Below, one piece after another: positions 17,263 through 30,506 of a stretch of DNA of 64,000 nt; position 1 is the first letter of the stretch; each line of letters begins with the position of its first letter. The position numbers and the translations under genes were made by a program. Where the stretch lies: positions 2,205,501 to 2,269,500 of the forward strand of contig NZ_AP019365.1 in the NCBI RefSeq assembly GCF_033095865.1, given 5' to 3'. The notes beneath the pieces were generated by a model. The model saw only the letters and a program-made list of their open reading frames with translations. It made no database searches and had not been told where the DNA came from. The stretch comes from Pseudomonas sp. KU43P. Its GTDB lineage: Bacteria; Pseudomonadota; Gammaproteobacteria; Pseudomonadales; Pseudomonadaceae.

Positions 17263-18898
17263 AGACGCGTTCCTTGAAGGGGTCGATGCCGATACGCTGG
17301 TAGGTGTCGATGAAACGCTCTTCCTCGGTACGTTGCTCGACGTACACGGCGATCAGCTTCTCGATCACATCGGCCATGTCATCCTGGGCGAAGGACGGGC
17401 CGAGGATCTTGCCCAGGCTCGCGTCACGCGCGGCATTGCCGCCCAGCGACACCTGGTAGAACTCTTCGCCCTTCTTGTCCACGCCGAGGATGCCGATGTG
17501 GCCGACGTGGTGGTGGCCGCAGGCGTTCATGCAGCCGGAGATGTTCAGGTCGATTTCGCCGATGTCGAACAGGTAATCCAGGTCGTCGAAGCGGCGCTGG
17601 ATGGATTCGGCGATCGGGATCGACTTGGCGTTGGCCAGCGAGCAGTAGTCACCGCCCGGGCAGCAGATGATGTCGGTCAACAGACCGATGTTCGGCGTGG
17701 CGAAGCCACCTTCGCGCAGTTCCAGCCACAGGGCGTGCAACTGGCGCTGCTCGACGTCGGCGAGGATGATGTTCTGCTCGTGCGAGGTGCGCAGGAAGCC
17801 GAAGCTGTAGCGCTCGGCAAGGTCTGCCACGGCGTCGAGCTGCTTGTCGGTCAGGTCGCCGGGGGCAACGCCGGTTGGCTTGAGCGACAGGGTCACGGCC
17901 ACATAGCCAGGGCGCTTGTGGGCGCGGGTGTTGCGCGAGCGCCAGCGGGCGAAACCTGGGTTCTCGGCGTCCTGGGCACTGTAGTCGACGTTGTCGAGGG
18001 CCAGGTACTCCGGGTCGACGAAGTGGCGCGACACGCGCTGTACTTCGTCTTCGGTCAGGGTGGTGCTGCCGCCACGCAGGTGGGCCATTTCGGCCTCGAC
18101 CTTCTCGGCGAACACTTCCGGGGTCAGCGCCTTGACCAGGATCTTGATCCGCGCCTTGTACTTGTTGTCACGGCGACCGTAACGGTTGTACACACGCAGG
18201 ATGGCGTCCAGGTAGCTGATCAGGTCCTGCCACGGCAGGAACTCGTTGATGAACGAGCCAACTACCGGGGTACGGCCCAAGCCGCCACCGACCAGCACGC
18301 GGAAGCCCAACTCGCCCGCGGCGTTGCGCACCGGCTCCAGGCCGATGTCGTGCACTTCGATGGCCGCGCGGTCTTCTTTCGAGCCGTTGATGGCGATCTT
18401 GAACTTGCGCGGCAGGTAGGCGAATTCCGGGTGGAAGGTGGTCCACTGGCGGACGATCTCGCACCACGGGCGTGGGTCGATGATCTCGTCTGCAGCAACG
18501 CCGGCGAACTGGTCGGTGGTGGTGTTGCGCAGGCAGTTGCCGCTGGTCTGGATCGCGTGCATCTGCACGGTGGCCAGCTCGGCGAGGATGTCCGGAATGT
18601 CTTCCAGTGCCGGCCAGTTGTACTGCACGTTCTGGCGGGTGGAAATGTGGGCGTAGCCCTTGTCGTAGTCGCGAGCGATCTTGGCCAGAGTGCGGACCTG
18701 GCGGGCGTTCAGCTGGCCATAAGGCACGGCGACGCGCAGCATCGGCGCGAAACGTTGGATATAAAGGCCGTTCTGCAGGCGCAGAGGGCGGAATTCTTCT
18801 TCGCTCAGCTCACCGGCCAGGTAGCGGCGGGTCTGATCACGGAACTGCTTGACGCGGTCCTCGATGATCCGCTGATCGTACTCGTCGTATACGTACAT
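17246..18898 (-). CDS. cysI: Sulfite reductase, hemoprotein (siroheme) component
   Basis: 550 residues. The siroheme-[4Fe-4S] ligands are visible as Cys413 and Cys419 (CCPGGDYC) and Cys456 and Cys460 (GCMNACGHH). The first half-repeat has the substrate/siroheme segment TSGNCLRNTTTDQFAG and the TRQNVQYNW motif. The enzyme reduces sulfite to sulfide by six electrons in cysteine synthesis. There is no cysJ flavoprotein next to it, which fits the Pseudomonas single-subunit type that uses another electron donor. AGGAC precedes the ATG. It is divergent from the binding-protein gene at 19112. Confidence 0.95.
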   Translation of the reverse strand: MYVYDEYDQRIIEDRVKQFRDQTRRYLAGELSEEEFRPLRLQNGLYIQRFAPMLRVAVPYGQLNARQVRTLAKIARDYDKGYAHISTRQNVQYNWPALEDIPDILAELATVQMHAIQTSGNCLRNTTTDQFAGVAADEIIDPRPWCEIVRQWTTFHPEFAYLPRKFKIAINGSKEDRAAIEVHDIGLEPVRNAAGELGFRVLVGGGLGRTPVVGSFINEFLPWQDLISYLDAILRVYNRYGRRDNKYKARIKILVKALTPEVFAEKVEAEMAHLRGGSTTLTEDEVQRVSRHFVDPEYLALDNVDYSAQDAENPGFARWRSRNTRAHKRPGYVAVTLSLKPTGVAPGDLTDKQLDAVADLAERYSFGFLRTSHEQNIILADVEQRQLHALWLELREGGFATPNIGLLTDIICCPGGDYCSLANAKSIPIAESIQRRFDDLDYLFDIGEIDLNISGCMNACGHHHVGHIGILGVDKKGEEFYQVSLGGNAARDASLGKILGPSFAQDDMADVIEKLIAVYVEQRTEEERFIDTYQRIGIDPFKERVYAANH

Positions 18899-19111
18899 AA
18901 AAGTCCTGTCTCAGGCTGCATGCAGCTATTCGCGCGCACGGCCGCGCACTCCGGTTCGGAGCCGAGGAACGATATCAGGTTGGGGTTATGCGCTAAAGTG
19001 ATGTTTTTGCATATGAAAAGAACCAAACGAACTAACTGAGACTGACTGGCATTTGTTCGTGAATGCTTCTCGCGCGTTTATACTCACACGTTTGTTCCAG
19101 GGGTTGACCGC

Positions 19112-20188
19112 ATGCTCAAGGCGCTTTGCCAAAGCTTGTGCCTGAGCTTGCCTTTGGCAGCCACGGCCCAGGCCGCTTCGGTGGTGTTCCTCAACCCCGG
19201 CCAATCCACTGAAAGCTTCTGGGTCAATTATTCTCGCTTCATGCAGGCGGCCGCAGACGACCTGGGCATGACCCTGCGGGTGGAGTATGGCGAGCGCAAT
19301 GCCGAACGGGCGCTGACCCAGGCGCGGGCGATTCTGAAAGGCCCGCAACGGCCCGACTACCTGGTGCTGGTCAACGAGCAGTACGTGGCGCCTGAAATCA
19401 TCCGCTTGTCCCAAGGCACCGGGGTCAAACTGTTCCTGGTCAACAACGGTCTTACCGCAGGCCAGACCGAAAGCATCGAGGCCCAGCCGGGCAAGTATGG
19501 CCAGCTGCTGGGCACCCTGACGGGCAATGACGAACAGGCGGGCTATCAGATGCTGCATCAGATGGTCGCCTTGCTGCCGCGCAGCGACGAATTCATCGAC
19601 CTGGTGGCATTTTCCGGCGTCAAGACCACGCCGGCCTCGCAGCTACGCGAGCAGGGCATGCGCCGTGCTTTGGCCGACTTCCCCCGAGTACGCTTGCGCC
19701 AAGTGGTGTACGGCGGCTGGAATCGGCAGCGTGCCTACGAGCAGGCGCAACAGTTGCTGCAGCGCTACCCGGACACCAAGTTGGTGTGGTCGGCCAATGA
19801 CGAAATGGCCTTTGGTGCCATGCAGGCATTCGAAGCCGCGGGCCGCAAGCCGGGGCGCGACGTGGTGTTCAGTGCGGTCAACAGCTCGCCCGAAGCGCTG
19901 CGTGCACGCATCAGTGGGCGGCTGGGGGTGCTCATGGGCGGGCATTTCAGTCTCGGCGGCTGGGCCATGGTCATGCTGCATGACGACGCGCAGGGCCTGC
20001 CGGTGAACCGAGATGGGCGCGACGAACATGTGTCGCCGGTGTTGCAGTCGATCGACCCGGTCAAGGCCAGGCGTTGGCTCAAGCTGCTGGAAAAGGACGA
20101 CTACGGAGTCGATTTTCAGGGCTACAGTGCCGAAGGGCGGCCTGCTGGCTACCAGTACTCTTTTCTTACGTCACCCGTCGACTATTGA
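19112..20188 (+). CDS. Orphan periplasmic sugar-type substrate-binding protein
   Basis: 358 residues with a Sec leader (LCQSLCLSLPLAATAQA) followed by SVVFLNPGQSTESFWVNYSRFMQAAADDLG. This is the type I periplasmic binding-protein fold of the ribose/galactose group (Peripla_BP_4). WSANDEMAFGAMQAFEAAGRKPG is the typical second-lobe motif. No ABC permease or ATPase gene is adjacent, so it may serve a remote transporter or act as a sensor partner. Ligand unknown. Confidence 0.85.
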   Translation: MLKALCQSLCLSLPLAATAQAASVVFLNPGQSTESFWVNYSRFMQAAADDLGMTLRVEYGERNAERALTQARAILKGPQRPDYLVLVNEQYVAPEIIRLSQGTGVKLFLVNNGLTAGQTESIEAQPGKYGQLLGTLTGNDEQAGYQMLHQMVALLPRSDEFIDLVAFSGVKTTPASQLREQGMRRALADFPRVRLRQVVYGGWNRQRAYEQAQQLLQRYPDTKLVWSANDEMAFGAMQAFEAAGRKPGRDVVFSAVNSSPEALRARISGRLGVLMGGHFSLGGWAMVMLHDDAQGLPVNRDGRDEHVSPVLQSIDPVKARRWLKLLEKDDYGVDFQGYSAEGRPAGYQYSFLTSPVDY

Positions 20189-20273
20189 AAGACCCTACTT
20201 GAGCAAAGGGCATGGCTCGTCTTAACTGCTGGTGGTGAAGTGCATTCCCATAACCACTACAAGAGGCAATGCA

Positions 20274-20387
20274 ATGGGAAACTCAACCAAGGTCCGCAAA
20301 GCTGACAGCAGTGTCGATGCCTGGGCGATCCTCTGCCTGATCGTTCTGGTAGTGGTCACCGCCGTGTATTGGGTCAGCCACCAGTAG
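20274..20387 (+). CDS. 37-residue single-pass membrane microprotein
   Basis: The ATG at 20274 has AAGAGG 7 bases upstream. The product has a polar N-terminus (MGNSTKVRKADSSVD), one hydrophobic helix (AWAILCLIVLVVVTAVYWV) and ends SHQ. A strong hairpin follows 32 bases after the stop. Size, good ribosome binding site, clean membrane helix and terminator together support a real gene. The function is unknown. Confidence 0.65.
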   Translation: MGNSTKVRKADSSVDAWAILCLIVLVVVTAVYWVSHQ

Positions 20388-20419
20388 CACCTTGTTTTCA
20401 GACCGTGATGCAACCTGAG

Positions 20420-20448
20420 CCGCCCGCGGATGGGAATTCCGCGGGCGG
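20420..20448. terminator. Bidirectional terminator hairpin
   Basis: An 11-bp perfect stem (CCGCCCGCGGA / TCCGCGGGCGG) with a 7-base loop lies between the convergent microprotein and DUF2970 genes. Outer bases GCAAC/GTTGC can extend it past a bulge. Confidence 0.75.
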
Positions 20449-20456
20449 GTTGCGTT

Positions 20457-20675
20457 CTAGCGGGCGGTAATGTGCAAGGCCAGCTGTACCAGCCCGATCA
20501 GCACCAGAATGAACACCAGGGTGAACAGTGTGCCCAGCGCGATGAAATGGCTGGCTTTGCCGTGGGTAAAGTCACGCGCGCGGTTCTTGCCGCTCTGCAC
20601 GCCGAAGGCGGCGGCGAGAATGCTGTGTAGCATCTGCCAGAAGGTGGGGGGCTTGCCTTGGCTGGAATCGTCCAT
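20457..20675 (-). CDS. DUF2970 small membrane protein
   Basis: 72 residues from ATG 20675 with GGAG upstream. The pattern FWQMLHSILAAAFGVQSGKNRARDF followed by a single C-terminal membrane helix (FIALGTLFTLVFILVLIGLVQ) is that of DUF2970. These are short inner-membrane proteins of unknown role in Pseudomonas and relatives. It lies just upstream of the metH stop on the same strand, separated by a REP pair. Confidence 0.8.
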   Translation of the reverse strand: MDDSSQGKPPTFWQMLHSILAAAFGVQSGKNRARDFTHGKASHFIALGTLFTLVFILVLIGLVQLALHITAR

Positions 20676-20727
20676 GGGGGCTCCTGAGGAAATCAGAGGC
20701 AATCAGGGACAGTGTAGGTGAATGTAC

Positions 20728-20806
20728 CGGCCCTATCGCCGGCTAGCCGGCTCCCACAGTGGCCTGCACTGTACCTGCGGGAGCCGGCTTGCCGGCGATA
20801 GGGCCG
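20728..20806. repeat. Inverted REP pair
   Basis: Two P. putida-type REP sequences face each other: cggccctatcgccggctagc at 20728 and its complement ending at 20806. They lie immediately after the metH stop. Confidence 0.85.
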
Positions 20807-20814
20807 AAGCCGCC

Positions 20815-24522
<3,708 letters not shown>

Positions 24523-24688
24523 AGGAACTACCTGGTCGGGCAAATATCAGAAGGTGCGGAATCATAACAAAGCTGCGCGGTTTTTAGGCGCATCGGCCAT
24601 TTGCATGAATTCTGCTCATGTTGAGGCACAAGCACCCAAGGACGACCAGGCAATCGTGATGGCTTTCAAGAACCAGGACTTACGGCAC

Positions 24689-26989
24689 ATGGTGCATCGC
24701 CTTATGGCTGCCGCCCTCGCTTTGCTGACCAGCAGCATGGCGTTCGGGCAGGCCCCCCAATCGAGCCCGGCAATTTCCTACACCCGGGATATTCAGCCGA
24801 TTTTCACCGAGAAGTGCGTGGCCTGCCACGCCTGCAACGACGCCGCCTGCCAGCTCAAGCTGGAAAGCCCCGAAGGGGCCGTGCGGGGCGCCACCAAGGT
24901 ACCGGTGTACCAGGGCGACCGGAGCAAGGCGGTGCCCACCACGCGGCTGTTCTACGACGCCCACAGCGAAGAGCAATGGCGCAAGAAGGGCTTCTATTCG
25001 GTGCTCGACAACCAGGGCAGCCAGGCCGCACTGATGGCGCGCATGCTCGAGTTGGGGCACAAGACCCCACTCACCCCCAATGCCAAGTTGCCCGAGGAAA
25101 TCGTCCTGGGCCTGAACCGTAACAACATGTGCCCCCTGCCTCAGGAGTTCGACGCCTATGCCGGCGCTCACCCCAAAGAGGGCATGCCGCTGGCGGTGAC
25201 CGGCCTCACCGACAAGGAATACGACACCATGCGCCACTGGCTGGCAGCCGGTGCGCCGGTGGAGTACCAGCCGATCAAGCCCAGCGAGGTGGAAGCGAAG
25301 CAGATTGCCGAGTGGGAAGAGCTGCTCAACCGCCCGGGCTCGACCGAAGCCCTGGTCGGCCGCTGGTTGTACGAGCACCTGTTCCTGGCGCACATCTACT
25401 TCGTCGGCGGCGAGCAGGGCCATTTCTTCCAGTGGGTGCGTTCGCGCACGCCGAGCGGCCAGCCGGTCGACCTGATCGCCACCCGCCGCCCCAACGACCC
25501 ACCGGGCACCGATTTCTACTATCGGCTGATTCCGGTGCAGGGCGTGATCGTGCACAAGACCCACATCACGTACCCCATGGGGCCGCAGAAGCTCAAGCGC
25601 GTGAAGCAGCTGTTCTACGCCGGCGATTGGCATGCCACGGCGCTGCCGGGCTATGGCCCGCGCCACCGGGCCAACCCGTTCGAGACCTTCGAGGCGATCC
25701 CGGCGGTGGCGCGTTACCAGTTCATGCTCGACAACGCCGAGTACTTCGTGCGCACCTTCATCCGTGGCCCGGTGTGCCGCGGGCAGATCGCCACCGACGT
25801 GATCCGCGACAACTTCTGGGCGCTGTTCCAGGAGCCGGCCCATGACCGTTACATCACCGATGCCAAGTACCGTGGCGAGGCCACGCCGTTGCTGGCCATG
25901 CCAGGCCAGATCGATGACGTGGGCAGTGTGCTGTCGTTGTGGCACGCCTACCGAGACAAGCGTAACGACTATGAAAAGCTGCGCCGCGAAGCCTATGCCG
26001 AAATGCCGGCACCAGGCTGGTCGACGTTGTGGGCGGGCAACGACAATGCCTTGTTGAGCATCTTCCGCCACTTCGACAGTGCGTCGGTGACCAAGGGCCT
26101 GATCGGTGACGTACCGCTGACGGTGTGGCTGTTCGACTACCCGCTGTTCGAGCGCACCTACTACCAACTGGCGGTCAACTTCGACGTGTTCGGCAACGTT
26201 TCGCACCAGCTGCAGACGCGGCTGTACTTCGACCTGATCCGCAACGGCGCCGAGGTCAACTTCCTGCGTCTGATGCCGGCGGACCAGCGGGGTGCGATCC
26301 TCAGCAACTGGTACCAGAACAGTGGCAAGGTGAAGATGTGGCTTGACTACGAAGACATCGACACCGACACCCCGAGCGGCATCAAGCTAGACCCGCGCGA
26401 CCCCAAGCGTGACTTCGGCCTCAAACTGTTGCAGCGCACCGGCAGCCTGAACGCCGCGCCTGACCCGATCAACCGGTGCCAGGGCGCGTACTGCTCGCGG
26501 CCGCAGATGTCGGAAGAGTTCCGCAATGCCGAGCAGTCGCTCAGCCGCCTGGTGTCGCGCCCAGCAGCGGGCCTGAAGGTGATCGACCAGTTGCCCGAGG
26601 CGACCATGCTGCGCATCGAAGGCGAGGGCGGCCAGCGCCAGGTCTACAGCCTGCTGCGCAACCGCGCGCACAGTAACGTGGCCTTCCTGCTCGGTGAGGC
26701 CTCACGCTATCAGCCGGGGCTGGATACCCTGACCTTGTACCCGGGCGTGCTCAGCAGCTACCCGAACTTCATCTTCAACATCCCGACCAAGGATGTAGCG
26801 GAGTTCGTCGAGGACATGGAGTACGCGCGTGATGACGCCGCCAAGTTCGAACGTATCGTCATGCGTTGGGGCGTGCGCCGCAGCCATCCGCAGTTCTGGC
26901 GTTACTTCCATGACCTGAACACGTACATCAAGGAGACCACGCCGGTGGAGGCGGGCGTGCTGGACATGAACCGCTACGAGAACCTCTGA
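24689..26989 (+). CDS. cti: Cis/trans fatty acid isomerase
   Basis: 766 residues from the ATG at 24689, the length known for P. putida Cti. The first residues (MAAALALLTSSMAFGQA) form a cleavable leader. The cytochrome c-type haem site CVACH follows (Cys43, Cys46, His47). Cti is a periplasmic haem enzyme that converts cis-unsaturated acyl chains of membrane phospholipids to trans without shifting the double bond, rigidifying the membrane under solvent or heat stress. It is divergent from metH, as the sequence shows. A REP pair follows. Confidence 0.96.
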   Translation: MVHRLMAAALALLTSSMAFGQAPQSSPAISYTRDIQPIFTEKCVACHACNDAACQLKLESPEGAVRGATKVPVYQGDRSKAVPTTRLFYDAHSEEQWRKKGFYSVLDNQGSQAALMARMLELGHKTPLTPNAKLPEEIVLGLNRNNMCPLPQEFDAYAGAHPKEGMPLAVTGLTDKEYDTMRHWLAAGAPVEYQPIKPSEVEAKQIAEWEELLNRPGSTEALVGRWLYEHLFLAHIYFVGGEQGHFFQWVRSRTPSGQPVDLIATRRPNDPPGTDFYYRLIPVQGVIVHKTHITYPMGPQKLKRVKQLFYAGDWHATALPGYGPRHRANPFETFEAIPAVARYQFMLDNAEYFVRTFIRGPVCRGQIATDVIRDNFWALFQEPAHDRYITDAKYRGEATPLLAMPGQIDDVGSVLSLWHAYRDKRNDYEKLRREAYAEMPAPGWSTLWAGNDNALLSIFRHFDSASVTKGLIGDVPLTVWLFDYPLFERTYYQLAVNFDVFGNVSHQLQTRLYFDLIRNGAEVNFLRLMPADQRGAILSNWYQNSGKVKMWLDYEDIDTDTPSGIKLDPRDPKRDFGLKLLQRTGSLNAAPDPINRCQGAYCSRPQMSEEFRNAEQSLSRLVSRPAAGLKVIDQLPEATMLRIEGEGGQRQVYSLLRNRAHSNVAFLLGEASRYQPGLDTLTLYPGVLSSYPNFIFNIPTKDVAEFVEDMEYARDDAAKFERIVMRWGVRRSHPQFWRYFHDLNTYIKETTPVEAGVLDMNRYENL

Positions 26990-27045
26990 TCGGGTCGGCT
27001 GACCTTTCCGAAGGCACTGCGGTCGGAAACGGTGGGTGGTCCAAA

Positions 27046-27115
27046 CGCCGGCAAGCCGACTCCCACAGGGCAGATATTGCACCTGATCTTCGTGGGAGCC
27101 GGCTTGCCGGCGATC
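27046..27115. repeat. Inverted REP pair
   Basis: cgccggcaagccgactcccac and its inverted copy gtgggagccggcttgccggcg flank a ~30-base spacer between cti and the acyltransferase gene. Confidence 0.85.
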
Positions 27116-27167
27116 GAGCGCGATGCGCTCGCCGGGCCTCAATGCACCGGCAATCGCAGGGTATTTC

Positions 27168-28202
27168 ATGCTGTATTCGCTTCAGGCACTGCGGGCGTTC
27201 GCCGCCTGGGTGGTGGTCTGCCACCACTTCATGCAGATTTTCTTCGACTTTCATGCCACCGGCCCTGTCGGCCAGTTCCTCACCGATCGCGGTGCTGCAG
27301 GCGTCGACATCTTCTTCGTCATCAGCGGCCTGGTGATCTACCTGTCGACCCGCGACAAGGCCATCGAACCGCGCCAGTTCCTGCTCAACCGCGCCTTGCG
27401 CATCGTCCCTGCCTACTGGTTCTACACCGCACTGATGGCAGCGCTGCTGCTGGCCTTCAGCCAATGGATGCCGCATCAGGAATTCGCCTGGCGCCACCTG
27501 CTGTTGTCGCTGCTGTTCATCCCGGCGGAAAACCCGGGGGGTTACGGCCTGTACCCGACCCTGAACGTGGGCTGGACGCTGAACTTCGAGATGTTCTTCT
27601 ACCTGCTGTTCGGCCTGGCATTCCTGGTTCGCCAGCGCCATCACCTGTTGCTGGTGACGGCTGCCTTGCTGCTGGTCAGCGAAGTGCTGGGCCGCCTTGG
27701 CGTGCTCAGCCGCTTCTACAACAACGACATCATCTACGAGTTCCTGCTCGGCATCGGCCTGGGCGTGCTGTACCGCCGCGGCCTGATACGCGAGGGCTTG
27801 TGGCTGCCGTTGGCGGTGCTGGGCGTTGCGGGCTACGCGCTGTATCACCTCGACGCCTCCCAGCGCCTGCTGCACTGGGGCCTGCCCAGCGCAATGGTGG
27901 TGCTGGCATTCGTCGCCCTGGAGCCGTACTTCCAGGGCAACCGGGTGCTCAAGGCGCTGGGCGACTGCTCGTACTCGGTGTACCTGGTACACGTGCTGGT
28001 GCTGTATGCCGGCTGGTTCGCCAGCCAGCGCCTGCACCTGAACCCCTACCTGGTGTTCGCCCTCTGCGTGCCGTCCATTGGACTAATGTCGTGGTTCAGC
28101 TACCAATGGCTGGAGCGCGGCCTGTACCGCCGGATGCAGGCCTGGCTGGCGGCGCCACGGGGGCAGACCCCAGCATTGGCGCTATCCCGAGTCAAATACT
28201 AG
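27168..28202 (+). CDS. Acyltransferase 3 family membrane protein (OafA-like)
   Basis: 344 residues from ATG 27168. About ten membrane helices are visible. Family motifs are present: the early LRAFAAWVVVCHHF with the conserved His-His-Phe, GVDIFFVISGLVIYLST, the RALRIVPAYW block, WTLNFEMFFYLLF and the late LGDCSYSVYLVHVLVL. Members acylate sugars of O-antigen, exopolysaccharide or glycolipids at the inner membrane. No glycan cluster is nearby, so the acceptor is unknown. Confidence 0.88.
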   Translation: MLYSLQALRAFAAWVVVCHHFMQIFFDFHATGPVGQFLTDRGAAGVDIFFVISGLVIYLSTRDKAIEPRQFLLNRALRIVPAYWFYTALMAALLLAFSQWMPHQEFAWRHLLLSLLFIPAENPGGYGLYPTLNVGWTLNFEMFFYLLFGLAFLVRQRHHLLLVTAALLLVSEVLGRLGVLSRFYNNDIIYEFLLGIGLGVLYRRGLIREGLWLPLAVLGVAGYALYHLDASQRLLHWGLPSAMVVLAFVALEPYFQGNRVLKALGDCSYSVYLVHVLVLYAGWFASQRLHLNPYLVFALCVPSIGLMSWFSYQWLERGLYRRMQAWLAAPRGQTPALALSRVKY

Positions 28203-28251
28203 GACTTTGTTCAAGGGCCAGGTTGGCGTACACTTGGCCGCAAGTCTGTGA

Positions 28252-28845
<594 letters not shown>

Positions 28846-28903
28846 TAGGGTTTCTGGTGGTCTCTAGCAACAAACTGTTACGGTTTCAACCCCTGCGACA
28901 ACA

Positions 28904-28935
28904 GGCCGCAGCCCATGTTTAAAGGGCTGCGGGCC
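28904..28935 (+). terminator. Terminator after nfuA
   Basis: A hairpin of GGCCGCAGCCC and GGGCTGCGGGCC with a 9-base loop and one bulged base, 58 bases after the nfuA stop. Confidence 0.6.
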
Positions 28936-29043
28936 ATCTCAGCCTTGGTCGGGTAGAACCCCTCGGGGTGTCATGCAAGAATGCCCCGGTTTTTCGGCAG
29001 GCCCGCTTCTGGGGCCGGCACCTTCCCTGTAAAGGATGGTTTC

Positions 29044-29652
29044 ATGAATGATCTGTTGACCCGGCGCGCCGTAGTCGCCGGGATGGGCGTTCTCGGGCTC
29101 GGCCTGCTGGCCGGCTGCAGCCCGGCCCGGGGGCTTGATTTCAAGTACGGCAAGAACATGAGCAACGAGATCCTCGGGCGCAAGTTCCGCCTCAAGGACC
29201 CTCAGGGCAACGAGCGTACCCTGTCGAGCTTCTACGGCAGCATGCCGATGATCTTCTTCGGATTCACCCAGTGTCCGGCGGTCTGCCCGACGACCCTGGC
29301 GCGTGCTGCGCAAATCCGCAAGTTGCTCAGGGGCCGCGACCGCGATCTGTTCCAAGTGGTGTTCATTACCCTGGACCCGGAACGCGATACCCCCGAAGTG
29401 CTCGATGCCTACGTCAAGGCCTTCGACCCGACGTTCACCGCGCTCACCGGCACCCCCGAGGAAATCGCCGAGGTGGCCAAGGAGTTCAAGGTCTTCTACG
29501 AGAAGGTCCCGGCCGGTGACACCTATACCATTTCCCATTCGTCCACCAGCTACGTCTACGACACGCGTGGCACCCTGCGCCTGAGCCTGGGCCATTCCCT
29601 GAACGCCCAGGAATGTGCCGAAGACCTGCGCACCCTGATGGAGATCTGCTGA
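29044..29652 (+). CDS. Sco1/SenC family copper-delivery lipoprotein
   Basis: 202 residues from ATG 29044, preceded by AAGGATGG. The leader has a lipobox (GLLAGC, Cys25) with an Arg-Arg pair (TRRAVVAG) that could also suit Tat export. The thioredoxin-like fold carries the Sco copper site Cys77 and Cys81 (CPAVCP) plus His165 (TISHSSTS). Sco proteins insert copper into the CuA centre of cytochrome oxidase in the periplasm. The stop codon abuts the start of the PCu(A)C gene, so the two are one operon. Confidence 0.92.
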   Translation: MNDLLTRRAVVAGMGVLGLGLLAGCSPARGLDFKYGKNMSNEILGRKFRLKDPQGNERTLSSFYGSMPMIFFGFTQCPAVCPTTLARAAQIRKLLRGRDRDLFQVVFITLDPERDTPEVLDAYVKAFDPTFTALTGTPEEIAEVAKEFKVFYEKVPAGDTYTISHSSTSYVYDTRGTLRLSLGHSLNAQECAEDLRTLMEIC

Positions 29653-30132
29653 ATGTCGATGCAACCAATCAAGCGCGGCCTGGCCATTCTGGCACTGATG
29701 GGCCTGACCCTCCCGGCCCTGGCCCAGACCACCGTGAGCGATGCCTGGGTGCGTGCCAGCGTGCCGCACCAGCAGTCCACCGGTGCCTTCATGACGTTGA
29801 CCGCCAGCAGCGATAGCAAGCTGGTCGGCGTGGCGTCGCCCGTGGCCAAGACCGTGCAAGTGCACGAGATGACCATGAACGGTGATGTGATGGGCATGAA
29901 AGAAGTGAAAGCCGTCGAGCTGCCGGCCGGCAAACCGGTGAGCCTGGACCCGAACGGTTTCCACGTGATGCTGATGGGCCTGACCCAGCAGGTGAAGGAA
30001 GGCGAGAAAGTGCCGCTGACCCTGACCATCGAAGATGCCAAGGGCGCGAAGGAAACACTGGACGTGCAGGCAGATGTGAAAGCCCTGACCGCCGAGGCCG
30101 GCGGGCATGACCACATGCATATGAACCACTGA
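29653..30132 (+). CDS. PCu(A)C family periplasmic copper chaperone
   Basis: 159 residues. A Sec leader (RGLAILALMGLTLPALA) is followed by the family fold VSDAWVRASVPHQQSTGAFMTL. The Cu(I) site is HEMTMNGDVMGMKEV with a later MLMGL motif. A His/Met-rich tail (GGHDHMHMNH) is typical for extra copper binding. It partners with Sco in CuA assembly and is cotranscribed with the Sco gene, with zero spacing. Confidence 0.92.
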   Translation: MSMQPIKRGLAILALMGLTLPALAQTTVSDAWVRASVPHQQSTGAFMTLTASSDSKLVGVASPVAKTVQVHEMTMNGDVMGMKEVKAVELPAGKPVSLDPNGFHVMLMGLTQQVKEGEKVPLTLTIEDAKGAKETLDVQADVKALTAEAGGHDHMHMNH

Positions 30133-30148
30133 TTCAACTGATGCACCG

Positions 30149-30268
30149 GGGGCCGCTGCGCGCCCCTATCGCTGGCAAGCCAGCTCCCACAGGTACAGCA
30201 CTGCTCTTAAGTCTTGTGCTGTATGTGTGGGAGCTGGCTTGCCAGCGATAGGGGCACACAGCGGCCCC
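30149..30268. repeat. 120-bp REP-based near-perfect inverted repeat
   Basis: The arms are built of three perfect paired blocks. The outer block is GGGGCCGCTG/CAGCGGCCCC. The central one is a 29-bp REP arm starting ccctatcgctggcaagccag, and the inner block is TACAGCAC/GTGCTGTA. They surround a small loop. It lies between the convergent PCu(A)C and 30279 genes and probably acts as a bidirectional terminator. Confidence 0.85.
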
Positions 30269-30278
30269 TGTTCATTCT

Positions 30279-30506
30279 TCAGCTACGAAACCGTGGCAAA
30301 GGCCTGTCGAGTGTCAGCGACGTCAGGGTCTTTCGAACCTGGGCCTCATCGGCCTCCAGCGCCTTGAGGCTGGCGCGGATCTTGCCGGCGGCGGGCACAT
30401 CGCCCTGCCGGTCGATCCAGTCGGCAATCTCCTTGCAGGCACTGCTCAGGCAGGCTTGGCGCTGAGTCATCAGCGACAGGAGGGTGGTGAGCTCTCTTTC
30501 GGACAT
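30279..30506 (-). CDS. Small hypothetical protein
   Basis: 75 residues; a good GGAGGATC site precedes the ATG at 30506. It looks all-helical and charged (LTTLLSLMTQRQACLSSACKEIADWIDRQ, then IRASLKALEADEAQVRKTL), with no leader or membrane segment. The family is not recognised. It faces away from the peptide locus at 30894. Confidence 0.6.
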   Translation of the reverse strand: MSERELTTLLSLMTQRQACLSSACKEIADWIDRQGDVPAAGKIRASLKALEADEAQVRKTLTSLTLDRPLPRFRS

